A stretch of DNA of 64,000 nucleotides from Hyphomicrobiales bacterium (lineage in GTDB: Bacteria; Pseudomonadota; Alphaproteobacteria; Rhizobiales; Aestuariivirgaceae): positions 3,122,501-3,186,500 of the forward strand of contig JADJVV010000001.1 in assembly GCA_016710435.1 (NCBI GenBank). Direction: 5' to 3'. A program made the translations under genes and the position numbers. The notes beneath the pieces are model-generated. The model was not told the origin of the DNA and did no database searches. It saw nothing but the letters and a program-made list of their open reading frames with translations. Within the stretch, counting starts at the first letter, position 1, and every line of letters begins with the position of its first letter. This document shows positions 46,219-55,809 of the stretch, in pieces.

Positions 46219-47736
46219 ATGAAATTCGATCCCCGCCAAATCTTGTCGGCAAGTCCCGTTGATCTCTCCAAGCTGAAGGATCACGGCTTCCCTCCGGATG
46301 TTCCCGTGGAACTGGTGAACGCCAAGCCCTTCGTGGCGCCGCGCGTGGCGATCGCCCTCATTCGCCTGATCGAGGCAACGGCCATTCTCGCGGCCGCCGT
46401 GGCACAATTGGCGCTTTACCCGGGGCTGGAACTCGCCACGCCACCACTGTTCTATGCCGCCATCGTTGGCGCCATGACGTTGGGGTTTCCCATCACGTCG
46501 CAGATTGCGGGGCTCTACAAACTCGATGTCCTGCTCAATCCGTTGCGGACCTCCACCCGCATTGCCCTCGTCTGGGTCTGCCTCTTCGCCGCCGTGGCGC
46601 TGGGGGTGATTGCCATGAAGATGGGCCACAACCTGTCTCGCGCATGGTTTCTCGCCTGGGGCATCACCGGTCTGGGCTGGGTACTTATCATCCGTGTGGC
46701 CATTGCCGCCGTCGTCCGCCATCTCAACGCCCACGGCCAGCTCAACCGCCGCGCCGTCATTGTCGGCGGCGGCACGGATGCCGAGCAGGCAATTGCCGCC
46801 CTCCAGCATTCCCATGACACCGGCATCACGCTCGTCGGCATGTTCGACGACCGCAACGACGACCGCAGCCCCATGGAAACCCGCGGCCTCCGCAAGCTGG
46901 GCAGCATTGATGATCTCGTCGGCTTTGTACGCAACACCCGCGTCGATACGCTCATCGTCACGCTGCCCGTCACCGCCGAGTCGCGTCTCATGACCATCGT
47001 CTCGCGCCTGTGGATTCTCCCCGTGGACATTCACCTAAGCGCCCACGCCCAGCGCCTGCGCTACCGTCCCCGCGCCTATTCCTACATCGGCAACCTCGCC
47101 CTGCTGGACCTCTTCGACAAGCCTCTGGGCGATTGGGGGCCGTTGCTGAAGGCCGTGGAAGACCGTGTGATCGCGGGCCTCGCCCTGCTCCTGTTGTCGC
47201 CGCTCATGGCACTGGTGGCACTCGCCGTCCGCCTCGACAGCAAGGGACCGGTTCTGTTCAAGCAGAAGCGTTACGGCTTCAACAATGAACTGATCGAAGT
47301 CTACAAGTTCCGCTCCATGTACACCGACCAGGCGGATGTGGACGCCCGCAAGTTCGTCACCAAGGATGATCCGCGCGTCACCCGCGTCGGCCGCTTCATC
47401 CGCAAGACGACGATGGATGAATTGCCGCAACTCTTCAACGTGCTGAACGGCAGCCTCTCGCTCGTCGGCCCCCGCCCCCACGCCACCCGCGCCAGCGCAG
47501 CGGGAACCCTCTATGAAAACGCCGTGCAGGGCTACTTCGCCCGCCACAAGGTGAAGCCCGGCATGACCGGCTGGGCCCAGGTCAACGGCTGGCGCGGCGA
47601 AACCGACACGGAGGAGAAGATTTTGGCCCGCGTCGAGCACGACCTCCACTACATCGAAAACTGGTCGTTAACCTTCGATCTTTACATCTTGGCAAGAACT
47701 CCGCTGGCTTTGTTCAACACCAAGAACGCATATTGA
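46219..47736 (+). CDS. Initiating sugar-phosphate transferase (WbaP/ExoY-like)
   Basis: 505 residues of the polyprenyl-phosphate hexose-1-phosphate transferase family. Several N-terminal helices precede a CoA-binding-like domain with GGGTDAEQAI (about 180-300), then the C-terminal catalytic module: a membrane helix, KSM-like KFRSMYTDQ, DELPQLFNVLNG, LVGPRPHA and KPGMTGWAQVNGWRG. It transfers a sugar-1-phosphate from a UDP-sugar to undecaprenyl phosphate and thus starts each repeat unit. The ATG is at 46219. The 110-bp gap before it holds no feature that I can name. It overlaps the polymerase frame start region. Confidence 0.95.
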   Translation: MKFDPRQILSASPVDLSKLKDHGFPPDVPVELVNAKPFVAPRVAIALIRLIEATAILAAAVAQLALYPGLELATPPLFYAAIVGAMTLGFPITSQIAGLYKLDVLLNPLRTSTRIALVWVCLFAAVALGVIAMKMGHNLSRAWFLAWGITGLGWVLIIRVAIAAVVRHLNAHGQLNRRAVIVGGGTDAEQAIAALQHSHDTGITLVGMFDDRNDDRSPMETRGLRKLGSIDDLVGFVRNTRVDTLIVTLPVTAESRLMTIVSRLWILPVDIHLSAHAQRLRYRPRAYSYIGNLALLDLFDKPLGDWGPLLKAVEDRVIAGLALLLLSPLMALVALAVRLDSKGPVLFKQKRYGFNNELIEVYKFRSMYTDQADVDARKFVTKDDPRVTRVGRFIRKTTMDELPQLFNVLNGSLSLVGPRPHATRASAAGTLYENAVQGYFARHKVKPGMTGWAQVNGWRGETDTEEKILARVEHDLHYIENWSLTFDLYILARTPLALFNTKNAY

Positions 47737-47738
47737 CC

Positions 47739-49031
47739 ATGACCCTTGCCCCCACACCCACAGCCCCGGCCCTTTTTGGGCTCACGGCGGCAAAGGTGCG
47801 GGCCATTCTGGTCAGCATGGTGTTTATCACCTCGTTTTTCGTGAAGATGGAACCCGCCCCCAGCGACCTGTTCTTCATGCTGGCATTGGCCTTCTGCCTC
47901 ACGGGCGGCCTGCGTTTTACGCCGGCCATCATGCCGCTGTTCCTCCTGCTCCTCACCTACAACGTCTCGGTCCTCATCAGTTACACGATGATCCCCTACG
48001 ACATGCTGGATTCGAAGGCCTTCATCTTCGGCCTCGTCTACACCACCATGTCCGGCGTGTTCTTCGCCGCCTACATCAGCGAAGACCCGTTGGTGCGCTA
48101 TCAGCAGATAGCGAAGGCGTACTGGGTGGGCGCCACCATCGGCGGATTCCTCGGTCTCGTCAGCTATTTCAAGGTCGAACCGCTCTACACCTACTTTCCT
48201 GATTTCGGTGGCCGTGCACTTGGCGGATACAAGGACCCCAACGTCTTCTCCACCTGGCTTGTGCTGCCCATGGTGACGATGCTGCAAGCCTTCATCCTCG
48301 GCACATTGCGCCTGCGCCCCATTGCCATCATCAGCTTCCTGATGATCTTCGCTTCGCTCTTCCTCGCCTTCTCGCGCGGCGCCTGGATCAACGGGCTGAT
48401 GGCCTGCGCCATGACCATCGGCCTCACCTACCTCCTCTCGCCATCGCGGCAGCTTCGCGGCCGTATCGTCTTTTCTGCCGTCCTCGGCATTGCACTGCTC
48501 GCCGTCATCCTGGTCATACTCCTGTCCATCCCCGCCACGCGCGAACTCTTCCTCGACCGCTTCACACTGGTGAAGGATTACGACGCGGGCGAAACAGGCC
48601 GCTTCGGCAACCAGCTCAACTCCATTCCGAAGCTCATGCAACTGCCCTTTGGATTCGGGCCCTACCAGTTCGTGGCGATGTACAACCTCGCGCCGCACAA
48701 CACCTTCCTCAACTCTTTTGCCTCGGGCGGATGGCTGGGCGGCTTTTCATTCATGCTGTTCGTGCTCTCCAGCATCGTCGTCGGCTTCCGCACGATCCTC
48801 GCTCGCACGCCATTCCAGGCCTACGCCATCCCCGTCTACAGCTGCTACATCGCAGTCACCTTCCAGGGCGTGCAGATCGATACCGAACACTGGCGCCACC
48901 TCTACTGGATGACGGGACTCGTCTGGGGCTTCTTCGCCGCGAGCCTTGCCTACGGCATCCGCCCGCCCAGTTTCGAAGAGATCGCCGCCGGCTGGAATCT
49001 CAAAGACATCAGGAGAGGCGCCGCACCATGA
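47739..49031 (+). CDS. O-antigen ligase/polymerase family protein (Wzy-like)
   Basis: 430 residues with about eleven to twelve membrane helices, and the large periplasmic loop containing GGYKDPNVFSTWLV and, later, PHNTFLNSFASGG, the pattern of the Wzy_C/WaaL superfamily. It is expected to polymerise the flipped repeat units in the periplasm. The ATG at 47739 is preferred to a TTG six bases upstream that overlaps the previous stop. It overlaps the flippase start by 4 bp. Confidence 0.9.
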   Translation: MTLAPTPTAPALFGLTAAKVRAILVSMVFITSFFVKMEPAPSDLFFMLALAFCLTGGLRFTPAIMPLFLLLLTYNVSVLISYTMIPYDMLDSKAFIFGLVYTTMSGVFFAAYISEDPLVRYQQIAKAYWVGATIGGFLGLVSYFKVEPLYTYFPDFGGRALGGYKDPNVFSTWLVLPMVTMLQAFILGTLRLRPIAIISFLMIFASLFLAFSRGAWINGLMACAMTIGLTYLLSPSRQLRGRIVFSAVLGIALLAVILVILLSIPATRELFLDRFTLVKDYDAGETGRFGNQLNSIPKLMQLPFGFGPYQFVAMYNLAPHNTFLNSFASGGWLGGFSFMLFVLSSIVVGFRTILARTPFQAYAIPVYSCYIAVTFQGVQIDTEHWRHLYWMTGLVWGFFAASLAYGIRPPSFEEIAAGWNLKDIRRGAAP

Positions 49032-50374
49032 CGCCGCTTCCCGCCGATCACGCACAAGGCCCCAGCCTCGCATCGCGCCTCTTCAGCAGCGGCGCGATTG
49101 CCCTGTTCATCAAGGTCGCCAGCGCCGGCACGAGTTATCTCATGCTGGTCGCCTTCGCCAACATGCTGCATGCCACGGAATACGGCTACTTCGGCTACAG
49201 CCTCAATCTCGCCGTGCTGCTTTCGGCGCTGTTCGGCCTTGGCCTTCCCACCCATGTCATGCGCTTCTGGCCTCTGCACATGGAGCGGCACGAGAGCGCC
49301 AAGGCGCGCGGCCTGGTGCGCTTCAGCCTGCGTACGCTCCTGGCCGCTGCGCTGCTGGTCACGGCGCTCGGCGCAGCTCTGAGCCTGCTCGGCGTGATGA
49401 CCTCTACCCTGGGCTTCGCGGAAGCCTGGCTTCTCACCGCACTCCTCGCCGCGACCTTCTCCTTCGGTGATTATTTCTCGGGCGCGCTTCGCGCCCAGGG
49501 CAACACCATCTGGGCACTCGCGCCCCGCGACATCGGCTGGCGCATCCTCGCGCCACTCCTCGCCTTTGCGGTGTTGAAGACTTCTGGCGTCGCCGATGCC
49601 CGCACCGCGGTTTATGCCTGTCTGGCCATCATGCTGGTCGTCTGCGGAGCGCAACTCTACAAGCACATCAGCCTCAGCCGGCAATTGACCGGAACCGGCA
49701 CGGCTGAGACTGACTGGAAGACATGGGCCCGCCCGCTGCTGCCTCTCTGGTTTTCCGGCGTCCTCTACGCCCTCATCCAGCAGTTCGACGTGATCGTTGT
49801 CGGCAGCACGCTGGGGGCCGAACAGGCCGGCGCCTATTTCGCGGCCCAGAAGACCGCCAGCCTCCTCGGCCTCGCCATGATCGCGGGCGGCATGGTGGCC
49901 GCACCCATGATGGCCGCCAGTTTCCATGCCGGGCGCATGGCGGAACTGCAACGCATCTGCCGCCTCCTTGCGTTGGCCATCGCCGTGACAACGCTGGCCG
50001 GACTGGGCTTCCTCGCCCTCTTCGGCAACATGCTGCTGGCGATCTTCGATCCGGCCTACGTCGAAGCCTACGGTGTCCTGATCATCCTCGGCCTCGGCTT
50101 CACCGTGGATGCCATCGCCGGTCCCTCAGCCTATCTGATGCAGATGACGAAACTCGAATGGACCTATCTCCGCGTCATGGCGGTGGTCTATGCCCTCGTC
50201 ATTGCCCTGCAACTCGTTTTCGTGCCGCGCTACGGCATGATCGCGGCGGCAGCGGCCAGCGCCCTTGGCATCGCCATCTGGAATCTCCTCGCCATCCATC
50301 TCCTGCGCCGGGAAATCGGAATCGACCCTTCGGTCTTTTCGCTCCTCCGCCGCAGCCCCCTTTCGGATCACTGA
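49028..50374 (+). CDS. Repeat-unit flippase (Wzx-like, MOP superfamily)
   Basis: 448 residues with about 12-14 membrane helices. The N-terminal segment RLFSSGAIALFIKVASAGTSYLMLVAFANML and the later FDVIVVGSTLGAEQAGAYFAAQKTA are typical of the polysaccharide biosynthesis branch of MOP flippases. It moves the lipid-linked repeat unit from the cytosolic to the periplasmic side for the polymerase. It starts inside the polymerase stop (ATGA), so the two are coupled. Confidence 0.9.
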   Translation: MTPLPADHAQGPSLASRLFSSGAIALFIKVASAGTSYLMLVAFANMLHATEYGYFGYSLNLAVLLSALFGLGLPTHVMRFWPLHMERHESAKARGLVRFSLRTLLAAALLVTALGAALSLLGVMTSTLGFAEAWLLTALLAATFSFGDYFSGALRAQGNTIWALAPRDIGWRILAPLLAFAVLKTSGVADARTAVYACLAIMLVVCGAQLYKHISLSRQLTGTGTAETDWKTWARPLLPLWFSGVLYALIQQFDVIVVGSTLGAEQAGAYFAAQKTASLLGLAMIAGGMVAAPMMAASFHAGRMAELQRICRLLALAIAVTTLAGLGFLALFGNMLLAIFDPAYVEAYGVLIILGLGFTVDAIAGPSAYLMQMTKLEWTYLRVMAVVYALVIALQLVFVPRYGMIAAAAASALGIAIWNLLAIHLLRREIGIDPSVFSLLRRSPLSDH

Positions 50375-51190
50375 ATGACCATGACCGCTCCTGATATCGC
50401 CGTGCTCATGCCGGTGTACAATCCCGCAGCAGAACTCGTGATGACCCTCGACAGCATCCGCCGCCAGACCGTGCCGTGCCGTCTCTATCTCGTCGACGAT
50501 GGCAGCAAGACGAAACCCGACTACCACGCCCTCCTGAAGGGCATCGACTATCGCCTCATCGAACTGCCCCAGAATGCCGGCATCACGGGCGCGCTGAACG
50601 CGGGCCTCGCAGAGATCCTGAAGGGTGACTACGCCTTTGTCGCCCGTGTCGATAACGGCGACATCAACATGGACGACCGCTTCGCCATCCAGAAGGCCTA
50701 CCTGCAATCACATCCGGACATCGCCGTCATCAGCAGCCATGTGCGCTACGAATACGAAGTGACTGGCCTGAAGATCGACGTGCTCAATCCTGAAACGCCG
50801 GAAGGCTGCGCCCGGCGCCTGCGTTACAACGCGCCGCTCACTCACGCCTCCATCATGTTCCGCATGGATTTCCTGCGCGCATTCAAGGCCTATTCCACGG
50901 CCTATCCGGCAGCCGAAGACTACGCCATGGAGTTCTGGGCCAATGCCAACGGTTATCGCATGGGCAACGTGCCGCAACTTCTCTACCGCACCATCGAGAT
51001 GACGGAATCCATTTCCGGCGGTTCGCGCAAGCGTCAGTTGAACAGCCGCCTGCGCCTGCAATGGGACTATGCCGACTGGACCAGCATCCACACCTGGCTT
51101 GGCCTCGCGCGCACCGTGGCACTGATGGTGATGCCCATCGGCGCCCTGCGGCGGATCAAGTCCGCGTTGCGCGGCGTCATGGGAAAATAA
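50375..51190 (+). CDS. Glycosyltransferase family 2 protein
   Basis: 271 residues of a GT-A fold. The N-terminal strand IAVLMPVYNP and the DDGS motif (LVDDGSKTKPD), followed by the DXD-like RVDNGDI, are the donor-binding signature of inverting GT2 enzymes. It starts one base after the flippase stop and ends the exopolysaccharide operon 18 bp before tRNA-Pro, which is on the other strand. It should add another sugar to the repeat unit. Confidence 0.92.
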   Translation: MTMTAPDIAVLMPVYNPAAELVMTLDSIRRQTVPCRLYLVDDGSKTKPDYHALLKGIDYRLIELPQNAGITGALNAGLAEILKGDYAFVARVDNGDINMDDRFAIQKAYLQSHPDIAVISSHVRYEYEVTGLKIDVLNPETPEGCARRLRYNAPLTHASIMFRMDFLRAFKAYSTAYPAAEDYAMEFWANANGYRMGNVPQLLYRTIEMTESISGGSRKRQLNSRLRLQWDYADWTSIHTWLGLARTVALMVMPIGALRRIKSALRGVMGK

Positions 51191-51208
51191 CTGGCGGGGA
51201 AGGATGAA

Positions 51209-51285
51209 TGGTCGGAGCGACTGGATTCGAACCAGCGACCCCTAACCCCCCAGATTAGTGCGCTACCGGACTGCGCTACGCTCCG
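51209..51285 (-). tRNA. tRNA-Pro (anticodon GGG)
   Basis: 77 bases on the minus strand with acceptor CGGAGCG/CGCTCCG, a D-arm, an anticodon arm CTAAT/GTTAG with loop CTGGGGG (anticodon GGG), a T-arm GCTGG-TTCGAAT-CCAGT, discriminator A and encoded CCA at 51209-51211. Its 3' end faces the exopolysaccharide operon. tRNA genes of this kind are known integration sites, but I found no integrase or repeated 3' end nearby. Confidence 0.96.
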
Positions 51286-51334
51286 ACTTGGGCCAGCGTG
51301 TACCGTGCAGCCCGTTCCTTGTCCACCTTGAAAT

Positions 51335-52627
51335 TCAGGCGTTCCGGGCCAGCCACAGGAGGTCTGCCCGGCGCCCGCACAGCATCTGGGCCTGCAATGC
51401 CAGGAACAGCATCCACGCCAGTTCCGCCGCAATGACGGCATAGCCGATGCCCAGCAGCCCCGCTGATGGCACCAGCACGAAAGCCGCGCCGCACAGCACC
51501 AGCAGCGCCACGAAACACGGCCACGCCGTGCGCACCTGATAGCCGCCGATCGCCAGCAGGTTCTGGTTCATGCCCCCCAGCGCCCGGATCGATTGCCCCA
51601 CGAGGAACAGTGTCAGCAGTGCCGCGCCCTTTTCATAGTGCTCGCCGAACACCGACAGCACCCAGCGCCCCAGCAGCAACGCGGCCACAAGCCCGGCAAG
51701 CGCCATTACCACGGTCAGGCTGTTGGTCCGCCACAGCATGCCGTTGGCACGCCCAGTCTCGCGCCGCGCCAGGGACTCGGTGAAGTCCGGCAACGTGAAC
51801 AGTTGCGCCGCCTGCAATACGAATCCCGCGATGGCAGCAAGACGCACCGTCACGCCCACAACGGCGGCATCATCGGGAGCGAACAGGAAACCGGCCAGCA
51901 GCATCACCACGTCGGCAAAGGCAAAGGACACGATGCTCACCAGCAGCAGGGCAATGCTGCGCGGCCGCAAGGCACGCGCGTAGAGCGGACGATAGGCCGT
52001 CCAGTGCGAAGGCTTCAGCGCCTCTCCCTGCATGAGCGCCGCCTGCCCCAGTGCCACGCCCCACACATAAGCGGCGAACGCGCCCAGCACGAGCTCCACA
52101 TTGTGGCAAAGCCCGGCCACCAGAAAGACGAAGATCGTTCCGAGGAACAGCATCGGCCGCACGATGAAATCCGGCACATAGGACAGCGGAAACCAGCGCA
52201 GGCTGTTCGCCACCATGGCATTGTAACGCATGTACCCCGACATCGGCGCAGCAACGAGGCCGACGGCAAGCGCAACGGCGACATCATCAGAGAGCAGGCG
52301 AAGGGCCCAGACAACGCCTAACCCAATCGCCAGCACGAGAAACAACAGCACCATGTTGCGCAACACGAAACCATGAAAGGCTGCAATCGCCCGCCGCTCG
52401 CCACGGGCCAGCAGCTTCGGCATTTGCGTACTTGCGAGTTGCGTCTCCCCGCCGTTCATCAGCAGCGACATGAAGGCAGCACCACTCATGGCGATGAACA
52501 CCTGCGTCACATGCGGCGGTGACAGCGCCCGCACCAGCACCAGCTGCGTCAGCAGGCCGAGCCCCGCGCCCAGGAAGCGCGCGCCCACATAGCCCGCCAG
52601 TACGGCAATCATGCGTTTGAACGTCAT
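51335..52627 (-). CDS. Second flippase-like membrane protein (MOP superfamily)
   Basis: 430 residues with about 12 membrane helices and the MOP-type start ARFLGAGLGLLTQLVLVRALSP, then the mid-protein FADVVMLLAGFLFAPDDAAVVGVTVRLAAIAGF. It differs clearly from the Wzx of the operon, so it is not a recent copy. It stands alone between tRNA-Pro and the MerR regulator and breaks the order tRNA-merR-ihfA-fabH-plsX that I recall in related genomes. It may export another lipid-linked glycan, or serve the same one. Confidence 0.88.
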   Translation of the reverse strand: MTFKRMIAVLAGYVGARFLGAGLGLLTQLVLVRALSPPHVTQVFIAMSGAAFMSLLMNGGETQLASTQMPKLLARGERRAIAAFHGFVLRNMVLLFLVLAIGLGVVWALRLLSDDVAVALAVGLVAAPMSGYMRYNAMVANSLRWFPLSYVPDFIVRPMLFLGTIFVFLVAGLCHNVELVLGAFAAYVWGVALGQAALMQGEALKPSHWTAYRPLYARALRPRSIALLLVSIVSFAFADVVMLLAGFLFAPDDAAVVGVTVRLAAIAGFVLQAAQLFTLPDFTESLARRETGRANGMLWRTNSLTVVMALAGLVAALLLGRWVLSVFGEHYEKGAALLTLFLVGQSIRALGGMNQNLLAIGGYQVRTAWPCFVALLVLCGAAFVLVPSAGLLGIGYAVIAAELAWMLFLALQAQMLCGRRADLLWLARNA

Positions 52628-52700
52628 GTCACGCGCATTCGCTGTACCGGGCCATCATGCGCCGCCCGCGCCATGCAGCAGAGGCCGGAGCGGCTGAACA

Positions 52701-53213
52701 TCAGCGCGTGGTCGGATCCAGCAGTTTGCGCGCGTCGGTGAGGTCGCGCAGCGCGGCCTTCAGCGTATCGGTCTGCCCGCCCGTGAGCTTGTGCACGATC
52801 TTCGGTGCCTCGCCGATGGGACGCGCCATCGGAGCCCGCCCCGGAGCCGGTGCCGTTCCCTTGACGATGCGGGGAGCCGCCTTCGCCATGCCCGGCGGCG
52901 GAGCCTTCTCCGCCAGCAGTTCGGGCTTCCGCGCCTTCGCTTCGCCCCGTCCAATGGCCACGATCACCGCCGCGCCATCGTCCTTGAAAATCTTCTGCAC
53001 GCCGCGAATGGTGTAGCCTTCACCGTACAGCAGCACGCGGATGCCGCGTACGAGGTCGACGTCAGCCGGACGGTAATAACGGCGCCCGCCGGCGCGCTTC
53101 ATCGGCTTGATCTGCGTGAATCGTGTTTCCCAGAAGCGCAGCACATGTTGCGGGACGTTCAATTCATCCGCCACCTCGCTGATGGTGCGGAATGCGTCAG
53201 GTGATTTTTCCAC
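52701..53213 (-). CDS. MerR family transcriptional regulator
   Basis: 170 residues. The N-terminal MerR helix-turn-helix reads FRTISEVADELNVPQHVLRFWETRFTQIKPMKRAGGRRYYRPADV; the C-terminal part is a Pro/Ala/Lys-rich segment without the cysteines of metal-sensing MerR proteins. Such regulators sit next to ihfA in many alphaproteobacteria. It lies 20 bp after ihfA on the same strand and is probably co-transcribed. Its ligand is unknown. Confidence 0.93.
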   Translation of the reverse strand: MEKSPDAFRTISEVADELNVPQHVLRFWETRFTQIKPMKRAGGRRYYRPADVDLVRGIRVLLYGEGYTIRGVQKIFKDDGAAVIVAIGRGEAKARKPELLAEKAPPPGMAKAAPRIVKGTAPAPGRAPMARPIGEAPKIVHKLTGGQTDTLKAALRDLTDARKLLDPTTR

Positions 53214-53233
53214 GGAGTTGTTCCTTGCCGTCG

Positions 53234-53554
53234 TCAGCTGTCGGTGTCGTCAGTGCCGGGTTCGTGCCCGTTGATGATGTTCTTCATCACCTGGCTGGGG
53301 CGAAACACCAGCACACGCCGCGGTGTGATCGGCACTTCCTCGCCCGTCTTGGGATTGCGGCCCATGCGCTCGCGCTTCGAACGCACGAGGAAGGTACCGA
53401 AAGATGAGAGCTTCACGGAGGTGCCGTTGACCAACGCCTGCGAGACGAATTCGAGCACGTCGTTGACCATCTCGGCAGATTCGGCGCGTGACAGGCCGAT
53501 GTCCCGGTGAACGGTTTCCGCCAGATCGGCCCGCGTCAGAGTCTTGTTGCCCAT
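53234..53554 (-). CDS. ihfA: Integration host factor alpha subunit
   Basis: 106 residues of the HU/IHF family. The two-helix start LTRADLAETVHRDIGLSRAES and the DNA-bending beta-arm NPKTGEEVPITPRRVLVFRPSQ are diagnostic of IHF-alpha. It binds and sharply bends specific DNA as a heterodimer with IHF-beta. The gene lies about 100 bp after the fabH end on the same strand and precedes merR. Confidence 0.96.
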   Translation of the reverse strand: MGNKTLTRADLAETVHRDIGLSRAESAEMVNDVLEFVSQALVNGTSVKLSSFGTFLVRSKRERMGRNPKTGEEVPITPRRVLVFRPSQVMKNIINGHEPGTDDTDS

Positions 53555-53656
53555 GCGCTTCCTCCCTCAGGTTCTGGCAAGTTAGAGCGCTTTGCCAGCC
53601 CGGTCAATTGCCGAGCGAATGATTGAGGCCACTTCTCAAAGACTTAGGTGGAAAAC

Positions 53657-54616
53657 TTAAAGCCGGGCCAGGACCGCACCCCAGGTGAACCCCCCACCCA
53701 TGGCCTCCATCAGCACAAGGTCGCCCTTCCTGATTCGCCCATCTTTCACCGCCACATCGAAGGCGAGGGGGATCGAGGCCGCCGATGTATTGCCGTGGCG
53801 GTCCAGCGTAAGGACGATTTTGTCCTCCGAGATGCCGAGCTTTCGCGCCGTCCCCTCAAGGATGCGCCGGTTCGCCTGGTGCGGCACAAACCAGTCGATG
53901 GCGGAGGCCGGCAGCTTTGCGTCGTTCAGCACTTCCTGCATCACCGAGGCAATGTTCACCACCGCGTGCTTGAACACTTCCTTGCCCTCCATGCGAAGGT
54001 GCCCCACGGTCTTCGTGGTGGAAGGTCCGCCGTCCACATAGAGCTTGTCGTTGTAGCGTCCGTCTGAATGAAGCTTGCAGGCGAGAATGCCACGGTCGCC
54101 CGGGTTTTCTTCCGCCGTGAGAACGAATGCACCCGCACCATCACCGAACAGCACGCAGGTGCCGCGGTCCGTCCAGTCGAGAATGCGCGAGAAGGTTTCG
54201 GAGCCGATCACCAGCGCGGCTTTCCCTTGCGCCGCCTTCAGCAGCGCATCCGCCGTCGTCAACGCATAGACAAAGCCGGAGCATACCGCCTGTACGTCAA
54301 AGGCCATGCCGTGGTGAATGCCGAGATCCGCCTGCACGGATGTTGCCGTGGCTGGAAAGGTCTGGTCCGGCGTCGATGTGGCAACGATCACCAGGTCAAT
54401 TTCATCCGCCGCCATGCCGGCAGCGGCCAGGGCATCCTTCGCAGCGGCAACGGCCAGCGTCCGTGTCGTCTCGCCCTCGCCCGCGATATGGCGCGCATGG
54501 ATTCCCGTACGCTCCACGATCCACTCGTGGGAGGTATCCACCACCTTGCTCATGTCATCGTTGGTCATGACGCGCTTGGGCAGGGCCGAGCCGACGCCAC
54601 GGATCACACTACGCAC
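53657..54616 (-). CDS. fabH: Beta-ketoacyl-ACP synthase III
   Basis: 319 residues. It condenses acetyl-CoA with malonyl-ACP to start fatty acid synthesis. The active-site Cys112 is in VQAVCSGF, and the His and Asn of the triad are in VPHQANRRI and HGNTSAAS. The GTG at 54616 is chosen because AGGAG lies seven bases upstream (VRSVIRGVG start); an upstream in-frame codon would add an unsupported basic segment inside plsX. It follows plsX by 10 bp. Confidence 0.97.
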   Translation of the reverse strand: MRSVIRGVGSALPKRVMTNDDMSKVVDTSHEWIVERTGIHARHIAGEGETTRTLAVAAAKDALAAAGMAADEIDLVIVATSTPDQTFPATATSVQADLGIHHGMAFDVQAVCSGFVYALTTADALLKAAQGKAALVIGSETFSRILDWTDRGTCVLFGDGAGAFVLTAEENPGDRGILACKLHSDGRYNDKLYVDGGPSTTKTVGHLRMEGKEVFKHAVVNIASVMQEVLNDAKLPASAIDWFVPHQANRRILEGTARKLGISEDKIVLTLDRHGNTSAASIPLAFDVAVKDGRIRKGDLVLMEAMGGGFTWGAVLARL

Positions 54617-54626
54617 GCATTCTCTC

Positions 54627-55685
54627 CTATTCCGCTGCCGTGGCGGCCGCCGCTGCGGGCGTGAGGAGCGCATTCACCTGCGCCACGTCCTCTGCGATCT
54701 TCGCCACCAGGCCGTTCGATACCATGTTGATGGCCACATCCACGGCCGTGGCAAAACCGATTGCATCTGTTCCCCCGTGGCTCTTCACCACGATGCCGTT
54801 GAGCCCGAGGAACACGCCGCCATTGTGCTTGCGCGGGTCAAGGCGGTCGCGGAAAGCGCGGAACGCGCCGGAGGCCAGGAGCGCGCCGAGCTTGGCCATC
54901 AACGTCCGCGTCAGCGCGGTGCGCAGGAAGCTGCTGATCTGCTTGGCCGTGCCTTCGGCCGCCTTCAGCGCCACGTTGCCCGTGAAGCCCTCCGTCACCA
55001 CCACGTCAACCGTGCCCTTGCCGATGTCATCGCCTTCGACATAACCGTGATAGTGCAGCGGCAACTGCAATTCACGCAGCAAGCGGCCAGCTTCCTTCAC
55101 AGCCTCGTTGCCCTTGATCTCTTCGACGCCGATATTGAGCAAGCCCACCGTCGGCTGCTGCACACCAAACAGGCAGCGCGCCATGGCCTCGCCCATCACC
55201 GCGAATTCGAGAAGCTGCCGCGCATCGGCACCGACCGTGGCACCAACGTCGAGCACCACGCTCTGCCCGCGCATGGTGGGCCAGACTGCTGCGATGGCCG
55301 GGCGCTCGATGCCCTCCACCGTGCGCAGGATGAACCGCGCCATGGCCATCAGCGCACCCGTATTGCCGGCGGAAACAGCGGCAGCCGCCTCGCCCTTGCG
55401 CACGGCGTCAATCGCCTGCCACATGCTGCTCTTGCCGCGGCCGCGGCGCAGCGCCTGGCTCGGCTTGTCGTCCATGGCCACGGCCACATCCGTATGGCGG
55501 ATCGTCGCGACCTTATGCAGCTTGGGATATTGCGCCAGCACCGGTGCTATGCGCGCCTCGTCGCCGAACAGCAGGAAGGAAAAGCCGGGCCGCCGCTCGG
55601 CCGCAAGCGCCGCCCCCGGGATCACCATCTCAGGCCCCTGGTCACCGCCCATGGCATCCAGGGATATCGTCAGCTTGTCGGCCAT
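54627..55685 (-). CDS. plsX: Phosphate acyltransferase PlsX
   Basis: 352 residues. It makes acyl-phosphate from acyl-ACP for phospholipid synthesis, acting at the membrane. The start TISLDAMGGDQGPEMVIPGA is the family N-terminus; the conserved VGLLNIGVEEIKGNEAVKEA and the GTVDVVVTEGFTGNVALKAAEG segments are present. It lies upstream of fabH in the same operon, and 124 bp separate it from the DUF177 gene. Confidence 0.97.
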   Translation of the reverse strand: MADKLTISLDAMGGDQGPEMVIPGAALAAERRPGFSFLLFGDEARIAPVLAQYPKLHKVATIRHTDVAVAMDDKPSQALRRGRGKSSMWQAIDAVRKGEAAAAVSAGNTGALMAMARFILRTVEGIERPAIAAVWPTMRGQSVVLDVGATVGADARQLLEFAVMGEAMARCLFGVQQPTVGLLNIGVEEIKGNEAVKEAGRLLRELQLPLHYHGYVEGDDIGKGTVDVVVTEGFTGNVALKAAEGTAKQISSFLRTALTRTLMAKLGALLASGAFRAFRDRLDPRKHNGGVFLGLNGIVVKSHGGTDAIGFATAVDVAINMVSNGLVAKIAEDVAQVNALLTPAAAAATAAE

Positions 55686-55809
55686 TCACTCTCGCACGAA
55701 TCATCCGGCCGGGGGTGGCCCAGCCGCGGCTGACCAAAATAGAGGCTTGCCCGTCTGAAACAACCATGAAATTTCCTGGCCCGGATCAAGCACCTGGGCC
55801 TCCGGCGCC

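Noticed and set aside
51209..51285. Genomic island attached to tRNA-Pro
   Set aside because: No integrase, no repeated 3' tRNA end and no change of base composition that I can see; kept only as a possibility.
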